Positions 26,299 through 35,320 of a stretch of 64,000 nucleotides of DNA are shown piece by piece (within the stretch, counting starts at the first letter, position 1; every line of letters begins with the position of its first letter). The notes under the pieces were generated by a model. The model saw only the letters and a list, made by a program, of their open reading frames with translations, did no database searches and was not told the origin of the DNA. The translations under genes were made by a program, and so were the position numbers. Origin of the DNA: Lentibacillus saliphilus. Lineage in GTDB: Bacteria; Bacillota; Bacilli; Bacillales; Amphibacillaceae. Where the stretch lies: positions 124,001-188,000 of the forward strand of contig NZ_JABJXD010000004.1 of NCBI RefSeq assembly GCF_019093865.1. Direction: 5' to 3'.

Positions 26299-28299
26299 TT
26301 ACTGCTGTGTCTCTGTTTTTTGCAGTGCGTTATGAGCGAAGTCAATAAAAAATGAAAGTGCTTCAGGGTTTTTAAGAGATCCGACATTAACGACCTTGTC
26401 AGCAGACTGGCCCATGAGAATTTTTTTAATCGGAACTTCAAGCTTTTTCCCATTGAGCGTCACAGGCAATTCAGGGACTTCGTAAATTGCTGTTGGCGTA
26501 TGTCGTGGCGAACACTGGGTTCTGATTTGTGTAACGAGCGATGTCTTCACATCATCAGTTAATGCTTGACCTGGCTTCATCTGAACGAACAAAAGCACAG
26601 CAGAATCGTCCTCTTGTGGAATGTCGACGATCAGACTATCGGCAATACCTGTCACCTGATCGACGGCACGGTAAATTTCACTTGTGCCAATTCGTATACC
26701 GCCTCTGTTAATCGTCGCATCAGACCGTCCATAAATGACGCATGTTGCTCTGTCGGTAATCTTTAAATAATCACCGTGACGCCAAACCTCTGGATACATA
26801 TCAAAATAACTGTCGTGCATGCGACTGCCGTCCTGATCATTCCAAAAATAAATTGGCATCGATGGAAAGGGCTCTGTTAAAACGAGTTCGCCAACGTCTT
26901 CAATGAGCGGCTGTCCTTCTTCATTAAAGCTTTCAATGCTCGCACCAAGTCCTCGACACTGTAACTCTCCCGCGTACACTGGCAAAGTCGGCACACCGAG
27001 AATAAACGCGGTACACACATCTGTCCCACCACTTGCAGATGCAATCCACAAATCCTCTTTCACATTGTCATAGCACCATTGGAAGCCCTCAGGTGGTAAG
27101 GGGGATCCGGTAGAACTGATGTTTTTTAAATGAGTTAAGTCAAATTCGGTACTAGGGTTAAGTGTTTCATCCTTCATGCATGCAGTAATGTAGCTCGCAC
27201 TCGTTCCAAATACGGTCATGTTTGTTTCTTCTGCGAACGACCAGAGCTCTTTTAAATCAGGGTAGCCTGGGTTACCGTCATATAAGATAATCGTACTGCC
27301 CGTGAGTAGGCCACTGACAAGATAATTCCACATCATCCAGCCCGTCGTGGTGAACCAGAAAAAACGGTCATCAGGTCCAAGATCGGCATGGAAGGTGAGC
27401 GCTTTTAAATGCTCTAGCAATATGCCGCCTTGACTATGAACAATTGGTTTCGGTTTACCAGTTGTGCCAGAGGAGAATAAGACCCATAACGGATCATTAA
27501 AAGGAATGCGGTTATAGTATAGTTGATGGTCCTGAGGCGCATCCATGATGTCATTCCAATAGATTGGTTGTTTCAGCCGAGAGAAATCAGCATCCTCATT
27601 TAAAAAAGGAATTGCAATCGTTGCTTCTAATGTTGGCAGTTCACTCTGGATTCTTTCAATGACGTTAAGTCGATCAAACGCTTTACCACCATAACTGTAA
27701 CCATCAACCGTTACCATCACTTTCGGCTCAATTTGTTTAAAACGGTCAATGATACTTTGAGTACCGAAATCGGGTGAGGCACTGGACCAGATCGCACCTA
27801 TTCCCGCCACAGCTAAAAAGGTGGACACAGCTTCATAAATATTCGATACGTAAGCGACAACTCTGTCTCCTTTTGAGACACCGAGCTTTAATAATGTGTG
27901 TTGGACGGCAGCTGTCTGATTGTAAAGCTGTCCCCATGTGATTTCCTCAGTGGCCCGCGTTTCAGAGGCATGAATGATGGCAGGTTGATTCCAATCACGG
28001 TCTCTAAATATATGCTCAGTATAATTAATGGTTGCTTCAGGAAACCATTTGGCCCCAGGCATACGATGTGTCGTTAGAATCGTTTCGTACGGATGACCTG
28101 ATGTCACGTTAAAATAATCCCAAATAGACGCCCAAAACCCCTCAATATCATGGACAGACCATTTCCATAAATCTTGGTAACTGCTAAAGTCTTTTTCTCT
28201 TTCTTCTTTTAGCCAGTTCATATAAGCATAAATATTGGACACCCTTTTGCGTTCTTCGGTGGGTGTCCATAATATCGTGCCTTCTTCTATATGTGTCAT
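26299..28299 (-). CDS. aacS: Acetoacetyl-CoA synthetase (acetoacetate-CoA ligase)
   Basis: 666 residues from the ATG at 28299, after GGGGGGA. The ANL-superfamily adenylation domain has the P-loop LFSSGTTGKPKPIVHS, the motif FFWFTTTGWMMWNYL, IYGRSDATINRGGIRIGTSEIY, and the C-terminal catalytic Lys in TLNGKKLEVP. The N-terminal part (FWASIWDYFNV, AKWFPEATINYTEH) and full length match acetoacetyl-CoA synthetases rather than acetyl-CoA synthetase. It activates acetoacetate with ATP and CoA, feeding ketone bodies or polyhydroxybutyrate breakdown products into central metabolism. Monocistronic. Confidence 0.9.
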   Translation of the reverse strand: MTHIEEGTILWTPTEERKRVSNIYAYMNWLKEEREKDFSSYQDLWKWSVHDIEGFWASIWDYFNVTSGHPYETILTTHRMPGAKWFPEATINYTEHIFRDRDWNQPAIIHASETRATEEITWGQLYNQTAAVQHTLLKLGVSKGDRVVAYVSNIYEAVSTFLAVAGIGAIWSSASPDFGTQSIIDRFKQIEPKVMVTVDGYSYGGKAFDRLNVIERIQSELPTLEATIAIPFLNEDADFSRLKQPIYWNDIMDAPQDHQLYYNRIPFNDPLWVLFSSGTTGKPKPIVHSQGGILLEHLKALTFHADLGPDDRFFWFTTTGWMMWNYLVSGLLTGSTIILYDGNPGYPDLKELWSFAEETNMTVFGTSASYITACMKDETLNPSTEFDLTHLKNISSTGSPLPPEGFQWCYDNVKEDLWIASASGGTDVCTAFILGVPTLPVYAGELQCRGLGASIESFNEEGQPLIEDVGELVLTEPFPSMPIYFWNDQDGSRMHDSYFDMYPEVWRHGDYLKITDRATCVIYGRSDATINRGGIRIGTSEIYRAVDQVTGIADSLIVDIPQEDDSAVLLFVQMKPGQALTDDVKTSLVTQIRTQCSPRHTPTAIYEVPELPVTLNGKKLEVPIKKILMGQSADKVVNVGSLKNPEALSFFIDFAHNALQKTETQQ

Positions 28300-28380
28300 G
28301 AAATCCCCCCATATATTGATTAACACCATTATATGGAAGCGTTTTCTCGTTGTAAAGGATCGTTTAGATGTTAAAGATGG

Positions 28381-28788
28381 TTATTTTTCTTTGATGACCT
28401 TATTTAAGTCTTCAGCCATCCGTTTGAAGTAGATTTTAAATCCAATCCAGCAGAGTGCGTATAGTAAAATAAACAACACAACACTGATTATGATAGCGGG
28501 TGTCGTGATTGGTATCCATCCGAGTGGTAAGGCAATGCTGTAATAGACAATGATGGATAAGATAAAGTGGATCACTGTCTGTTTCAAAGGACTCCACTGA
28601 TCATATTCAAACACAAGTGGACTTGTTGCAAAATAGATTCCGACAGCAAAACTCCCGATCATGTTGTACCATAAAATATCCGCAGACAACGTCATGTGAT
28701 TGAATTTAAAGATGGTAACAAAGAAGAACGTTACCAAACCACCTGCTGCGATACCTGTAATCAAACGTTTGATCAAATGCTTCATCAT
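28381..28788 (-). CDS. DUF3021 membrane protein, LytTR partner
   Basis: 135 residues with four membrane helices. FFVTIFKFNHMTLSADILWYNMIGSFAVGIYF resembles DUF3021 proteins, which accompany LytTR DNA-binding proteins and are thought to hold them in check at the membrane. Its start overlaps the LytTR stop (ATGA). Confidence 0.85.
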   Translation of the reverse strand: MMKHLIKRLITGIAAGGLVTFFFVTIFKFNHMTLSADILWYNMIGSFAVGIYFATSPLVFEYDQWSPLKQTVIHFILSIIVYYSIALPLGWIPITTPAIIISVVLFILLYALCWIGFKIYFKRMAEDLNKVIKEK

Positions 28789-29240
28789 AGATCGTCACCT
28801 CCAAGAGCCAGTTTGTTTTTGATGTCTTTCACATATTTTCGAGAAATGTACGTTTTCATACCTGAAATAAAATAAACACAAAGATTGCCATTAAAGGAAA
28901 GCTCAAATCGGGTAATACGATTTAAATTACCAATGACTGATTTTGAGAAACGGCTAAAATGGTAATTTAGGAGAATCTGTTCGACTTCAAATAACTTCAT
29001 TTTAATTTCATAGTGTCCGTCAGATGTGACAGCAAAAACTTTGCGTTGTTCCGCAAAAACGAAATCGATGGCTTCGGCTTTTAATAGAATGGTTTCATCA
29101 TCTCTTGTAGCGAATAAACGTTTAGGCATCTTGTTATTCATGATGTCTACGATGTTCTGTAATTCCTCATTCCAAGCAGGAGCTTGTATTGTGATGGTTG
29201 TGTTTGAATATGTTTCATTAATATCAATGTTAACCTTCAT
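28785..29240 (-). CDS. LytTR-domain transcriptional regulator without receiver domain
   Basis: 151 residues. An N-terminal ~50-residue region is followed by a LytTR domain: LKAEAIDFVFAEQRKVFAVTSDG, FSRFSKSVIGNLNRI and the closing FISGMKTYISRKYVKDIK. It should bind DNA as a dimer and control its own operon with the DUF3021 membrane protein. AGGAGGGATAAC precedes the ATG. Confidence 0.92.
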   Translation of the reverse strand: MKVNIDINETYSNTTITIQAPAWNEELQNIVDIMNNKMPKRLFATRDDETILLKAEAIDFVFAEQRKVFAVTSDGHYEIKMKLFEVEQILLNYHFSRFSKSVIGNLNRITRFELSFNGNLCVYFISGMKTYISRKYVKDIKNKLALGGDDL

Positions 29241-29323
29241 GTTATCCCTCCTCGTATAGTATGTTTAGGTTTTAAACCCATTTATTCTAAAGTTTCTTTA
29301 AGCAAACAACCAGTTATAACTCC

Positions 29324-29507
29324 GTTACCTTTCACTGCAGGCGGACGCTCTCCGCGGGCACGGCTTGAGTCTCGGGCCAACAGGATGTTGGTCATGAAGG
29401 CGTTGCGACAGGACGTCGCGACTTTAGCCTTCCTACCTTTTAACCTCTGTGGGGTCTCAAGTCTCGTGCTGTTCCCGCTGGAGGCGCCGCCTTCCGTTTC
29501 GGGTAAC
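29324..29507. repeat. GC-rich palindromic repeat element (184 bp)
   Basis: The ends GTTACC and GGTAAC open ~50-base imperfect terminal inverted repeats containing AGGCGGACGCTCTCCGCGGG and its diverged complement. Inside are CCAAC-AGGAT-GTTGG and a stem GAAGGC-GTTGCGAC ... GTCGCGAC ... GCCTTC. The element is much richer in GC than its surroundings and has no plausible frame. Similar GC-rich repeats are, from memory, scattered in Bacillaceae genomes. A partial copy lies at 34635-34691. Confidence 0.8.
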
Positions 29508-29916
29508 TCAGTATGTGCGTCTATTTCATAGATGAATGAACGAACCTACATCATATGTTAATCACTTGGACGCTCTGAGATATTCCTAGATAATGGTCTT
29601 AGGATCATTTGGACCAATTCTTATTCTCCTTGTGGATTTACCACATTAAGAAGACTGTTTCCCAGTGTACGCGGGCCATGATGGACTTGTTCTTTGAGCG
29701 ATATAGCTTGGATGAACTGTATTGTTCTCTTGACATATCATCGCAGGTCTTCGTTCACGTTCATTTCATTAAGGTGATCATAGGTGCATATTAATCTGTT
29801 TCATCTATACCTATTATGACTGATTCCACTGTCCATTTGGTATAAAAATGTCCAACACGTTAGAAAAAGGTGCTGAAATGACAGACGATGCACATGACCT
29901 GTATGAAAAGGGGTAT
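29508..29916. other. Gene-free stretch after the palindromic repeat
   Basis: About 400 bases with no ribosome site linked to a convincing frame. The 60-codon frame at 29609-29794 has no ribosome site and no recognisable domain. A 23-codon frame at 29877 runs into the sspP terminator. It may contain degenerate repeat sequence. Confidence 0.5.
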
Positions 29917-29960
29917 TTAAAAAGCCATTCCTTTAAATGTGAAAGGTAATGGCTTTTTAA
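29917..29960. terminator. Terminator of sspP
   Basis: Stem TTAAAAAGCCATT with AATGGCTTTTTAA plus an inner CTTT/AAAG pair; the T-run on the minus strand follows the sspP stop by six bases. Confidence 0.85.
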
Positions 29961-29965
29961 GCTGG

Positions 29966-30118
29966 TTACATATCGTGCGATGTATGTTTCTTTTGACGTG
30001 AGTGGTTGCGTTGTTTGACTTGGTGTGAGCCATCCAGTGGTTCTCCGTACGGTTGATCAGGACTTTTTGGCAAGTTTGGCTCTTCTTGCTGTTTTGGTCC
30101 TTTGCGATTTTTAGCCAT
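29966..30118 (-). CDS. sspP: Small acid-soluble spore protein P
   Basis: 50 residues. The C-terminal half, GSHQVKQRNHSRQKKHTSHD, matches the conserved SspP pattern GSKKVKNRxHTRQKHNxxHDM as I remember it, and the basic, Pro-rich N terminus also fits. AAAGGAGG precedes the ATG. SspP is a minor DNA-associated spore protein made in the forespore. It follows the zinc-ribbon gene by 21 bases and is probably read from its promoter. Confidence 0.88.
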   Translation of the reverse strand: MAKNRKGPKQQEEPNLPKSPDQPYGEPLDGSHQVKQRNHSRQKKHTSHDM

Positions 30119-30139
30119 GGCTTGGCCTCCTTTAAAAGA

Positions 30140-30388
30140 TTAGTCTTTTCTTAGCCCGAATTGGACGAAGGTTCTTTCGTTCTCGATTAAACCGCAAGCC
30201 CCACATTGAATTCTGTACTTGGGGCCATTGTAGGTCGTATGGAACACTTCAACTGCTGATCCATCTGAGTAGTCATTGAGAACGTCTCCGGATTCTGGAT
30301 CTAGTTTGACGGGTGTAGCGACTTGTTCAATCAAATTAAAGCGTGTGCGATTTGTTTTGCAATTAGGGCATCTATAAGGTTGTGACAA
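30140..30388 (-). CDS. Small zinc-ribbon protein, unknown function
   Basis: 82 residues from TTG 30388, eight bases after AAGGAGG. Two Cys pairs ([14 protein letters not shown] near the start and [12 protein letters not shown] near residue 63) should form one zinc ribbon around a central variable loop. No catalytic motif is seen. It is directly upstream of sspP. The upstream sequence has TCATAA and CAAATACTA about 16 bases apart, which could be a sporulation sigma-G-type promoter, but this is weak. Confidence 0.75.
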   Translation of the reverse strand: MSQPYRCPNCKTNRTRFNLIEQVATPVKLDPESGDVLNDYSDGSAVEVFHTTYNGPKYRIQCGACGLIENERTFVQFGLRKD

Positions 30389-30522
30389 ACTCAACACCTC
30401 CTTTTATAGTATTTGGAGGTGTGGTGAAAATTATGAGCATGGAATGAAGGATATTGACAGGTTTACATAATAAATTTAAAATATAATTTTGGGCATCAGG
30501 ACATACGAAAGTAGGAATAGTG

Positions 30523-31392
30523 ATGATCAATTTTATAACTAAAAAGCCAATTATGAAAGATTATATGCAAATTGTTGTTGGCACAATTCTTGTCGCGTTG
30601 TCATATAATATGTTTTTGCTTCCTTCTAAATTAGCTGCGGGCGGCATTTCGGGTATTAGTACAATTTTGAATGAAATGTTTGGTTGGAGTCCGGGTTTGA
30701 CTCAATTAGTCATTAACGTACCGATATTTTTAATCGGTTGGATTACGATGGGGAAGGATTTTGGATGGAAAACATTACTAGGGACTGTTTTGGTTCCAAC
30801 TATTATTTGGCTAACAGCTGATATCCCATATACGATTACGAACCCGTTTCTAGGAACCATTTATGGTGGAATTGTTCTAGGTTTAGGTCTTGGTATTGTC
30901 TATCGTGGTGGTGGCTCGACAGGTGGGACAGCAGCCATTGCTCAAGTGTTAAAGAAATTCACCGGTTTGTCCAGCGGTTATGCACAATTCGCCGTAGATG
31001 GCATCGTGGTCATTTCGTCAATTATCGTCTTTAATTTAGAGTTAACGTTATTCGCTTTAATGTGTATTTATGTAACAAGTAAGGTGATTGATAAAGTCCA
31101 GCTTCAAACGACATCTTCAAAATTGGTTTTAATCATAACAGAACATGAAGAACAGGTTCAAACAATGATTAGGGAGCAGCTTGATCGAGGGTTAACGAAA
31201 GTTCGATCTGTTGGCGGTTACTCCAACCGAAATAAGACAATGATTCTTTGTGTCGCTGAACAGCCTGAAGCCGTAAAACTTCGTAGCTTACTCTTAGCAG
31301 AAGAACCGGCAGCTTTTGTCGTATTTTTGAATGCTTCTGAAATACTAGGGCGTGGCTTTTCAATTGATAAGTATTATGGTCAGAAGCTTTAA
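30523..31392 (+). CDS. YitT family membrane protein (DUF161-DUF2179)
   Basis: 289 residues. Five to six N-terminal membrane segments with NMFLLPSKLAAGGISGISTIL and YRGGGSTGGTAAIAQVL are typical of the family; the C-terminal ~85 residues form the cytoplasmic DUF2179 domain (MIREQLDRGLTKVRSVGGYS). Bacillus genomes carry several paralogues (YitT, YqfU, YpjC, YvjA); I cannot tell which this is. Function unknown. I prefer the ATG at 30523 to the adjoining GTG 30520. Confidence 0.9.
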   Translation: MINFITKKPIMKDYMQIVVGTILVALSYNMFLLPSKLAAGGISGISTILNEMFGWSPGLTQLVINVPIFLIGWITMGKDFGWKTLLGTVLVPTIIWLTADIPYTITNPFLGTIYGGIVLGLGLGIVYRGGGSTGGTAAIAQVLKKFTGLSSGYAQFAVDGIVVISSIIVFNLELTLFALMCIYVTSKVIDKVQLQTTSSKLVLIITEHEEQVQTMIREQLDRGLTKVRSVGGYSNRNKTMILCVAEQPEAVKLRSLLLAEEPAAFVVFLNASEILGRGFSIDKYYGQKL

Positions 31393-31409
31393 ATACAAAT
31401 GTTTATTAG

Positions 31410-31439
31410 ACAGCCATAATGCTCAGGCATTATGGCTGT
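31410..31439. terminator. Hairpin between convergent yitT-like and yueI genes
   Basis: A 13-bp perfect stem ACAGCCATAATGC/GCATTATGGCTGT with loop TCAG; it reaches the yueI stop codon. Confidence 0.7.
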
Positions 31440-31888
31440 TATGGATTTGGACTAAAAAAACGTTTGATCTTATCAAGAAAAGAGCCTTTTTGGACAGGTT
31501 CTGGCTGATTACTCACCACTTCATCCTCAACAAAAATGGATTCTTGGTCAATGGCGAAATCATATGTTAATACAGCACCAATATCTGTCTCCACCTCTTC
31601 ATTTGTAATAACGGTATAAGCAATATTGTATGCATTCGCAAGGTCTTTTTCTGCTTTTAAAAAACGATAAGAAATTGTACCATTAATGAGTAATGTTGCT
31701 TCTGGATGCTCTTTCATCGCTTCTTCTAATTTAGCAAGGCTTTTGTCTGACATCACTTGTCCTTTTGTTAGCGCGATGACAATCCTTTCTCTTAATGTAC
31801 CGAGAAAATAGGCGCGTTCAGATTCGTTAGGACGACGCTTACCGTGTATACCCTCCATTAAATAATCATCTACATTTTTTTTGCTCAT
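31439..31888 (-). CDS. yueI: YueI family protein (DUF1694)
   Basis: 149 residues. VDDYLMEGIHGKRRPNESER at the start, FLGTLRERIVIALTKGQVM and LLINGTISYRFLKAEKDLA match DUF1694. The family has a Rossmann-like domain and no known activity. GAGGCAC precedes the ATG. Confidence 0.9.
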   Translation of the reverse strand: MSKKNVDDYLMEGIHGKRRPNESERAYFLGTLRERIVIALTKGQVMSDKSLAKLEEAMKEHPEATLLINGTISYRFLKAEKDLANAYNIAYTVITNEEVETDIGAVLTYDFAIDQESIFVEDEVVSNQPEPVQKGSFLDKIKRFFSPNP

Positions 31889-32004
31889 GGTGTAAGTGCC
31901 TCGCTTTCGTCAAGTTCTATATCGATTGTAAGGAGTATTGCCGTGATATGCAACTTTTATCCTGCGTTAATCAAGGACGACGTGCTGACATACAGTATGT
32001 AAAA

Positions 32005-32027
32005 GGAAGCGATACTTGATCGCTTCC
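32005..32027 (-). terminator. Terminator of yfhD
   Basis: Perfect 9-bp stem GGAAGCGAT/ATCGCTTCC followed by CTTTTAC on the minus strand, just after the yfhD stop. Confidence 0.75.
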
Positions 32028-32034
32028 ATATTGT

Positions 32035-32211
32035 TTAATTGCGTGTTTTATTACGTTGATCTGCTGCATCTCGTCTAGCCTTCGCTTTTTCATCAGCTTC
32101 ATCAGCAAACTCAGCAGAAAATTCAACATCTATCCCATTTGAGAGCATTTGTCTCGGTGTTTGGGCTAATACGTTTTTGCCTTTTGCATGTTTATGCTCA
32201 TCTCGGCCCAT
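32035..32211 (-). CDS. yfhD: YfhD family small protein
   Basis: 58 residues. NGIDVEFSAEFADEADEKA followed by ARRDAADQR matches the YfhD pattern (DGVDVEFSxELAD...AxARAxAADxR) as I recall it. It is hydrophilic, with an N-terminal His/Lys-rich part. YfhD genes are found in spore formers; function unknown. AAGGGG lies nine bases before the ATG. Confidence 0.78.
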   Translation of the reverse strand: MGRDEHKHAKGKNVLAQTPRQMLSNGIDVEFSAEFADEADEKAKARRDAADQRNKTRN

Positions 32212-32367
32212 TCATCTCAACCCCTTTATTTGATCGTGCATCAATAGTATGATCCAACTTACATGACATTATGCTGTTATATTTCATCAACTTTAGCACA
32301 TACTACACCTAGGCAAAAACTAAGCAATTTAGGGGGATAGAATGTCGTGGCAAATGGGCATGAAAAA

Positions 32368-32403
32368 GCCCAACACCAGCCTTTAAAAGGGCTGATGCCG
32401 GGC
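32368..32403 (-). terminator. Terminator of the LTA synthase gene
   Basis: Nested stem GCCC...CAGCC/GGCTG...GGGC followed by TTTTT on the minus strand. Confidence 0.8.
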
Positions 32404-32416
32404 ATTTAACTGCTTT

Positions 32417-34342
32417 TTAGTCTTCTTCTACTTCATATCGATAATCTGATGTGTCAACGGGCTCCCATTTTTCATTTGGTGTATAAAATCTGAGTAAGTC
32501 ACCGTAAACAACTTTATCGGAGAGTTCGAGCTCATGTGCAACGTTTTCGCTCATTTTTTCCATTTCCTCAGTTGGTTCGATTTCTTCACCTGTTGCATTG
32601 TCATAGTACGTTCCTGACACTTTGCTGTATTCAGGTGTAATGAAATCACCGCTTCGGAATGGTACGACCTCTTGATGGTCTTCTGAGAACATATCTGTTC
32701 CGAACTGAATATAATCTTGGGCGTCAATTCCTAATAAGTGTAGCAACGTCGGCATGACATCGATCTGACCTGAATATTTTTGTACTGTGCCTTGGCCTTC
32801 AACACCAGGTATTTTGATCATAAATGGTACGCGTTGCAATTGTGCATTTTTAAATGGTGTAATTTCTTCACCAAGTATTTCTTCCATTGCTCTGTTGTGA
32901 TTTTGGGATATACCGTAGTGGTCACCATAAATCATAATAATTGAGTCTTCATAAAGCCCAGATTCTTTTAGATCATTGAAAAACTGTTCTAATGATTCAT
33001 CTAGGTAACGGGCTGTTTGGAAGTAACGGTCAACAGAACCATCACCTGTTTCAGCTGGTGCAATCGTTGCATCTTCCTCATCAATTAAATAAGGGTGGTG
33101 ATGCGTTAAGGTCATCATGTGTGCATAAAATGGCTGTGACATCGATTCAAGGTATGGCATTGACTCTTTAAAGAATGGTTTGTCTTTAAGGCCGTAGCCT
33201 ATGACCTGTTCTTCACTCATATCATAGTGCGCTTCTTCATAGAACTCATCAATAGCAAAAGCTTTATAAATTTCATCGCGGTTCCAGAATGATTTGTTAT
33301 CACCGTGGAACACACCAGATGTATAGTTTTGCTGTTGCTTCATAATAGCTGGAAGTGCTTGATACGTGTTATTACCTTTTGTGACAAAGGCAGCTCCTTG
33401 TGGCAACCCATACAATGAGTTATCAAGAATAAACTCCGCATCCGCTGTTTTCCCTTGTTCTGTTTGATGGAAGAAGTTTTCAAAGTACGTGTAATTTTGA
33501 CTTTGATCATGCACAAGTGAATTTAAGAATGGTGTGACTTCTTCGCCATGTAACTCGTAGTCTATCAAAAATGACTGAAAAGATTCTAAGTGTATTTTAA
33601 TAACATTCTTGCCTTCACCAACACCGAAAAGCTCTTCATTTGGTTCAGCATATTTGTTTTTTGTATAGTTTTCTACTTCTGTAATGTCATTGCTATCAGC
33701 CAAAACACGCTGTGTAGATGATTTGATATTTTGCAAAGCATCATAGATTGTAAAGTTGTATGCACCTAGATATTTCACAATATAGTTGCGATCAAATGTA
33801 CGCTCCAGTAATTGTGGACGATCTGCTTCTGCCATCGTTAAGTTGACCATGAACGCAAGCATACCAACCATCATAACAAGCATTGGCTGACGCTTTTGAA
33901 GCCGTTCTGTTGACCAGGTCGGTTTAATGAAAAGAAACAATGCAACGAGCAGAACAATGTCAAGACCATAGAAAAGGTCATGCCATTCTACTAAACTCGC
34001 AATACTGCCACCTAGGCTTCCGAAGTTACTCGTCTGTGTGAGTGTCGGTAACGTTATAAAATCCGTATTAAAGCGGTAAAACACAACGTTAGCGTATAAT
34101 AGGAAACTCATAGCCGCGTGAATACCGATTACGAACCAACCGGCACGTCTTCCTTTGGCGAATAAACCTAATCCCAAAAAGATCAAGGCTGAACTCATTG
34201 GATTAAAGAATAATAGAAATTGTTGTATACTATTTTGTATGTCTAAGTCGAATTCGTTTAAATAGATGAGATAGGACTTCAGCCAGATTGCAACGACAGC
34301 AATCATGAAAAACCCAATTTTTGAAGACATGATACGTTTCAT
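32417..34342 (-). CDS. ltaS: Lipoteichoic acid synthase family protein (LtaS)
   Basis: 641 residues. Five N-terminal membrane helices (to about residue 180) carry an extracellular sulfatase-fold domain. NVIKIHLESFQSFLID holds the metal-binding Glu and TEQGKTADAEFILDNSLYG holds the catalytic Thr; IYGDHYGIS and the histidine-rich MMTLTHHHPY are also typical. It polymerises glycerol phosphate from phosphatidylglycerol outside the membrane. Bacillus can have four paralogues, so LtaS versus YfnI/YqgS is not settled. Monocistronic. Confidence 0.92.
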   Translation of the reverse strand: MKRIMSSKIGFFMIAVVAIWLKSYLIYLNEFDLDIQNSIQQFLLFFNPMSSALIFLGLGLFAKGRRAGWFVIGIHAAMSFLLYANVVFYRFNTDFITLPTLTQTSNFGSLGGSIASLVEWHDLFYGLDIVLLVALFLFIKPTWSTERLQKRQPMLVMMVGMLAFMVNLTMAEADRPQLLERTFDRNYIVKYLGAYNFTIYDALQNIKSSTQRVLADSNDITEVENYTKNKYAEPNEELFGVGEGKNVIKIHLESFQSFLIDYELHGEEVTPFLNSLVHDQSQNYTYFENFFHQTEQGKTADAEFILDNSLYGLPQGAAFVTKGNNTYQALPAIMKQQQNYTSGVFHGDNKSFWNRDEIYKAFAIDEFYEEAHYDMSEEQVIGYGLKDKPFFKESMPYLESMSQPFYAHMMTLTHHHPYLIDEEDATIAPAETGDGSVDRYFQTARYLDESLEQFFNDLKESGLYEDSIIMIYGDHYGISQNHNRAMEEILGEEITPFKNAQLQRVPFMIKIPGVEGQGTVQKYSGQIDVMPTLLHLLGIDAQDYIQFGTDMFSEDHQEVVPFRSGDFITPEYSKVSGTYYDNATGEEIEPTEEMEKMSENVAHELELSDKVVYGDLLRFYTPNEKWEPVDTSDYRYEVEED

Positions 34343-34842
34343 GCTTTTTCACCTCTAATAGTTCTAGTGTAGAACTTATTCATAGCAAGAGTTTATTTTA
34401 ATCAATTTTATAACAAAATGCAATAGGAATCACTAAAAATACATGAATTACCAGTGAAAATAGGTCTTAATGTGGACACATTCATAGAATATCAATCTTT
34501 GTTCCTAGCTTTCCCAGTTGTATATGTTGAAAAACATAAATCATGAGAACGAGGGTGGGACAATCTACTTTAATGAAAAACCGAGCAATATGGTCGCTCC
34601 GGAAATATACTACGCGATCGACACAGACACACACGATGTTGGTTATGAAGGCGTTGCGACAAGACGTCGTCGCGGTCTTAGCCTTCCATCCCCTAACGCA
34701 CTGTGGGTTCTTACCTATGCCTTCCTCAGCTGATTAGAAAAAATGTTAATTGAGTGATATAGAGTACAGGCAGTAAAGGATCATTTGTAAAAACCAACAT
34801 TCTATAAGGGAAAATGGAAATGGACTCGCTGATCGAACTGCA
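34343..34842. other. Gene-free stretch with a diverged repeat copy
   Basis: Between the ltaS promoter and the tandem array. The frames at 34518-34737 cover the repeat copy at 34635-34691 and are not gene-like. Apart from the ltaS promoter region and that repeat I see nothing definite. Confidence 0.5.
34635..34691. repeat. Partial second copy of the GC-rich palindromic repeat core
   Basis: From GATGTTGG to CCTTCC this matches 29384-29437 with a few changes and a 3-base insertion: GATGTTGG, ATGAAGGCGTTGCGACA, GACGTC, TTAGCCTTCC. The stem GAAGGC/GCCTTC is kept. The outer terminal repeats are missing. Confidence 0.8.
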
Positions 34843-35320
34843 GATTGCGGGATTTCGGCCTCGCATTGCGAAATTCGGGCGCCACATTGCGGGATTTGGG
34901 CCCCACATTGCGTAATATGAGCCCTGCATTGCGTAATATGAGCCTCGCATTGCGTAATTTCAGCCCTGCATTGCGTAATACGGTCCCCGCATTGCGGGAT
35001 TTGAGGCCCACATTGCGTAATATGAGCCCTGCATTGCGTAATATGAGCCTCGCATTGCGTAATTTCAGCCCTGCATTGCGTAATACGGTCCCCGCATTGC
35101 GGGATTTGAGGCCCACATTGCGTAATATGAGCCCTGCATTGCGTAATTCGAGCCCCGCATTGCGAAATTCGGGCGCCACATTGCGTAATATGAGCCTCGC
35201 ATTGCGAAATTCGGGCCCTGTATTGCGTAATATGAGCCCTGCATTGCGTAATTCGGGCCCCGCATTGCGAAATATGAGCCCCACATTGCGTAAAACGAGC
35301 CCTGCATTGCGTAATTTCAG
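34843..35320. repeat. Tandem array: 23 units of 21 bp, invariant ATTGCG
   Basis: ATTGCG occurs at 34844 and then every 21 bp without exception to 35306 (23 times). The other 15 bases vary around TAATATGAGCCC. A 105-bp block of five units (34907-35011) is repeated exactly at 35012-35116. Several reading frames stay open through the array on both strands, with a 7-residue periodicity (LRNMSPA on plus, LRNAGL on minus), because the unit is a multiple of three. No spacers, so not a CRISPR. Confidence 0.97.

Noticed and set aside
29609-29794. 60-codon frame in the gap after the palindromic repeat
   Set aside because: No ribosome site and no domain; composition like non-coding sequence.
29877-29948. 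23-codon frame after AAGGTG
   Set aside because: Its last third is the arm of the sspP terminator; too short and without a recognisable pattern.
34518-34737. Frames over the second repeat copy
   Set aside because: They span a non-coding repeat and differ wholly from any family I know; no ribosome site.
34843-35320. Possible CRISPR array
   Set aside because: Units are directly joined with no spacers, and no cas genes are near.
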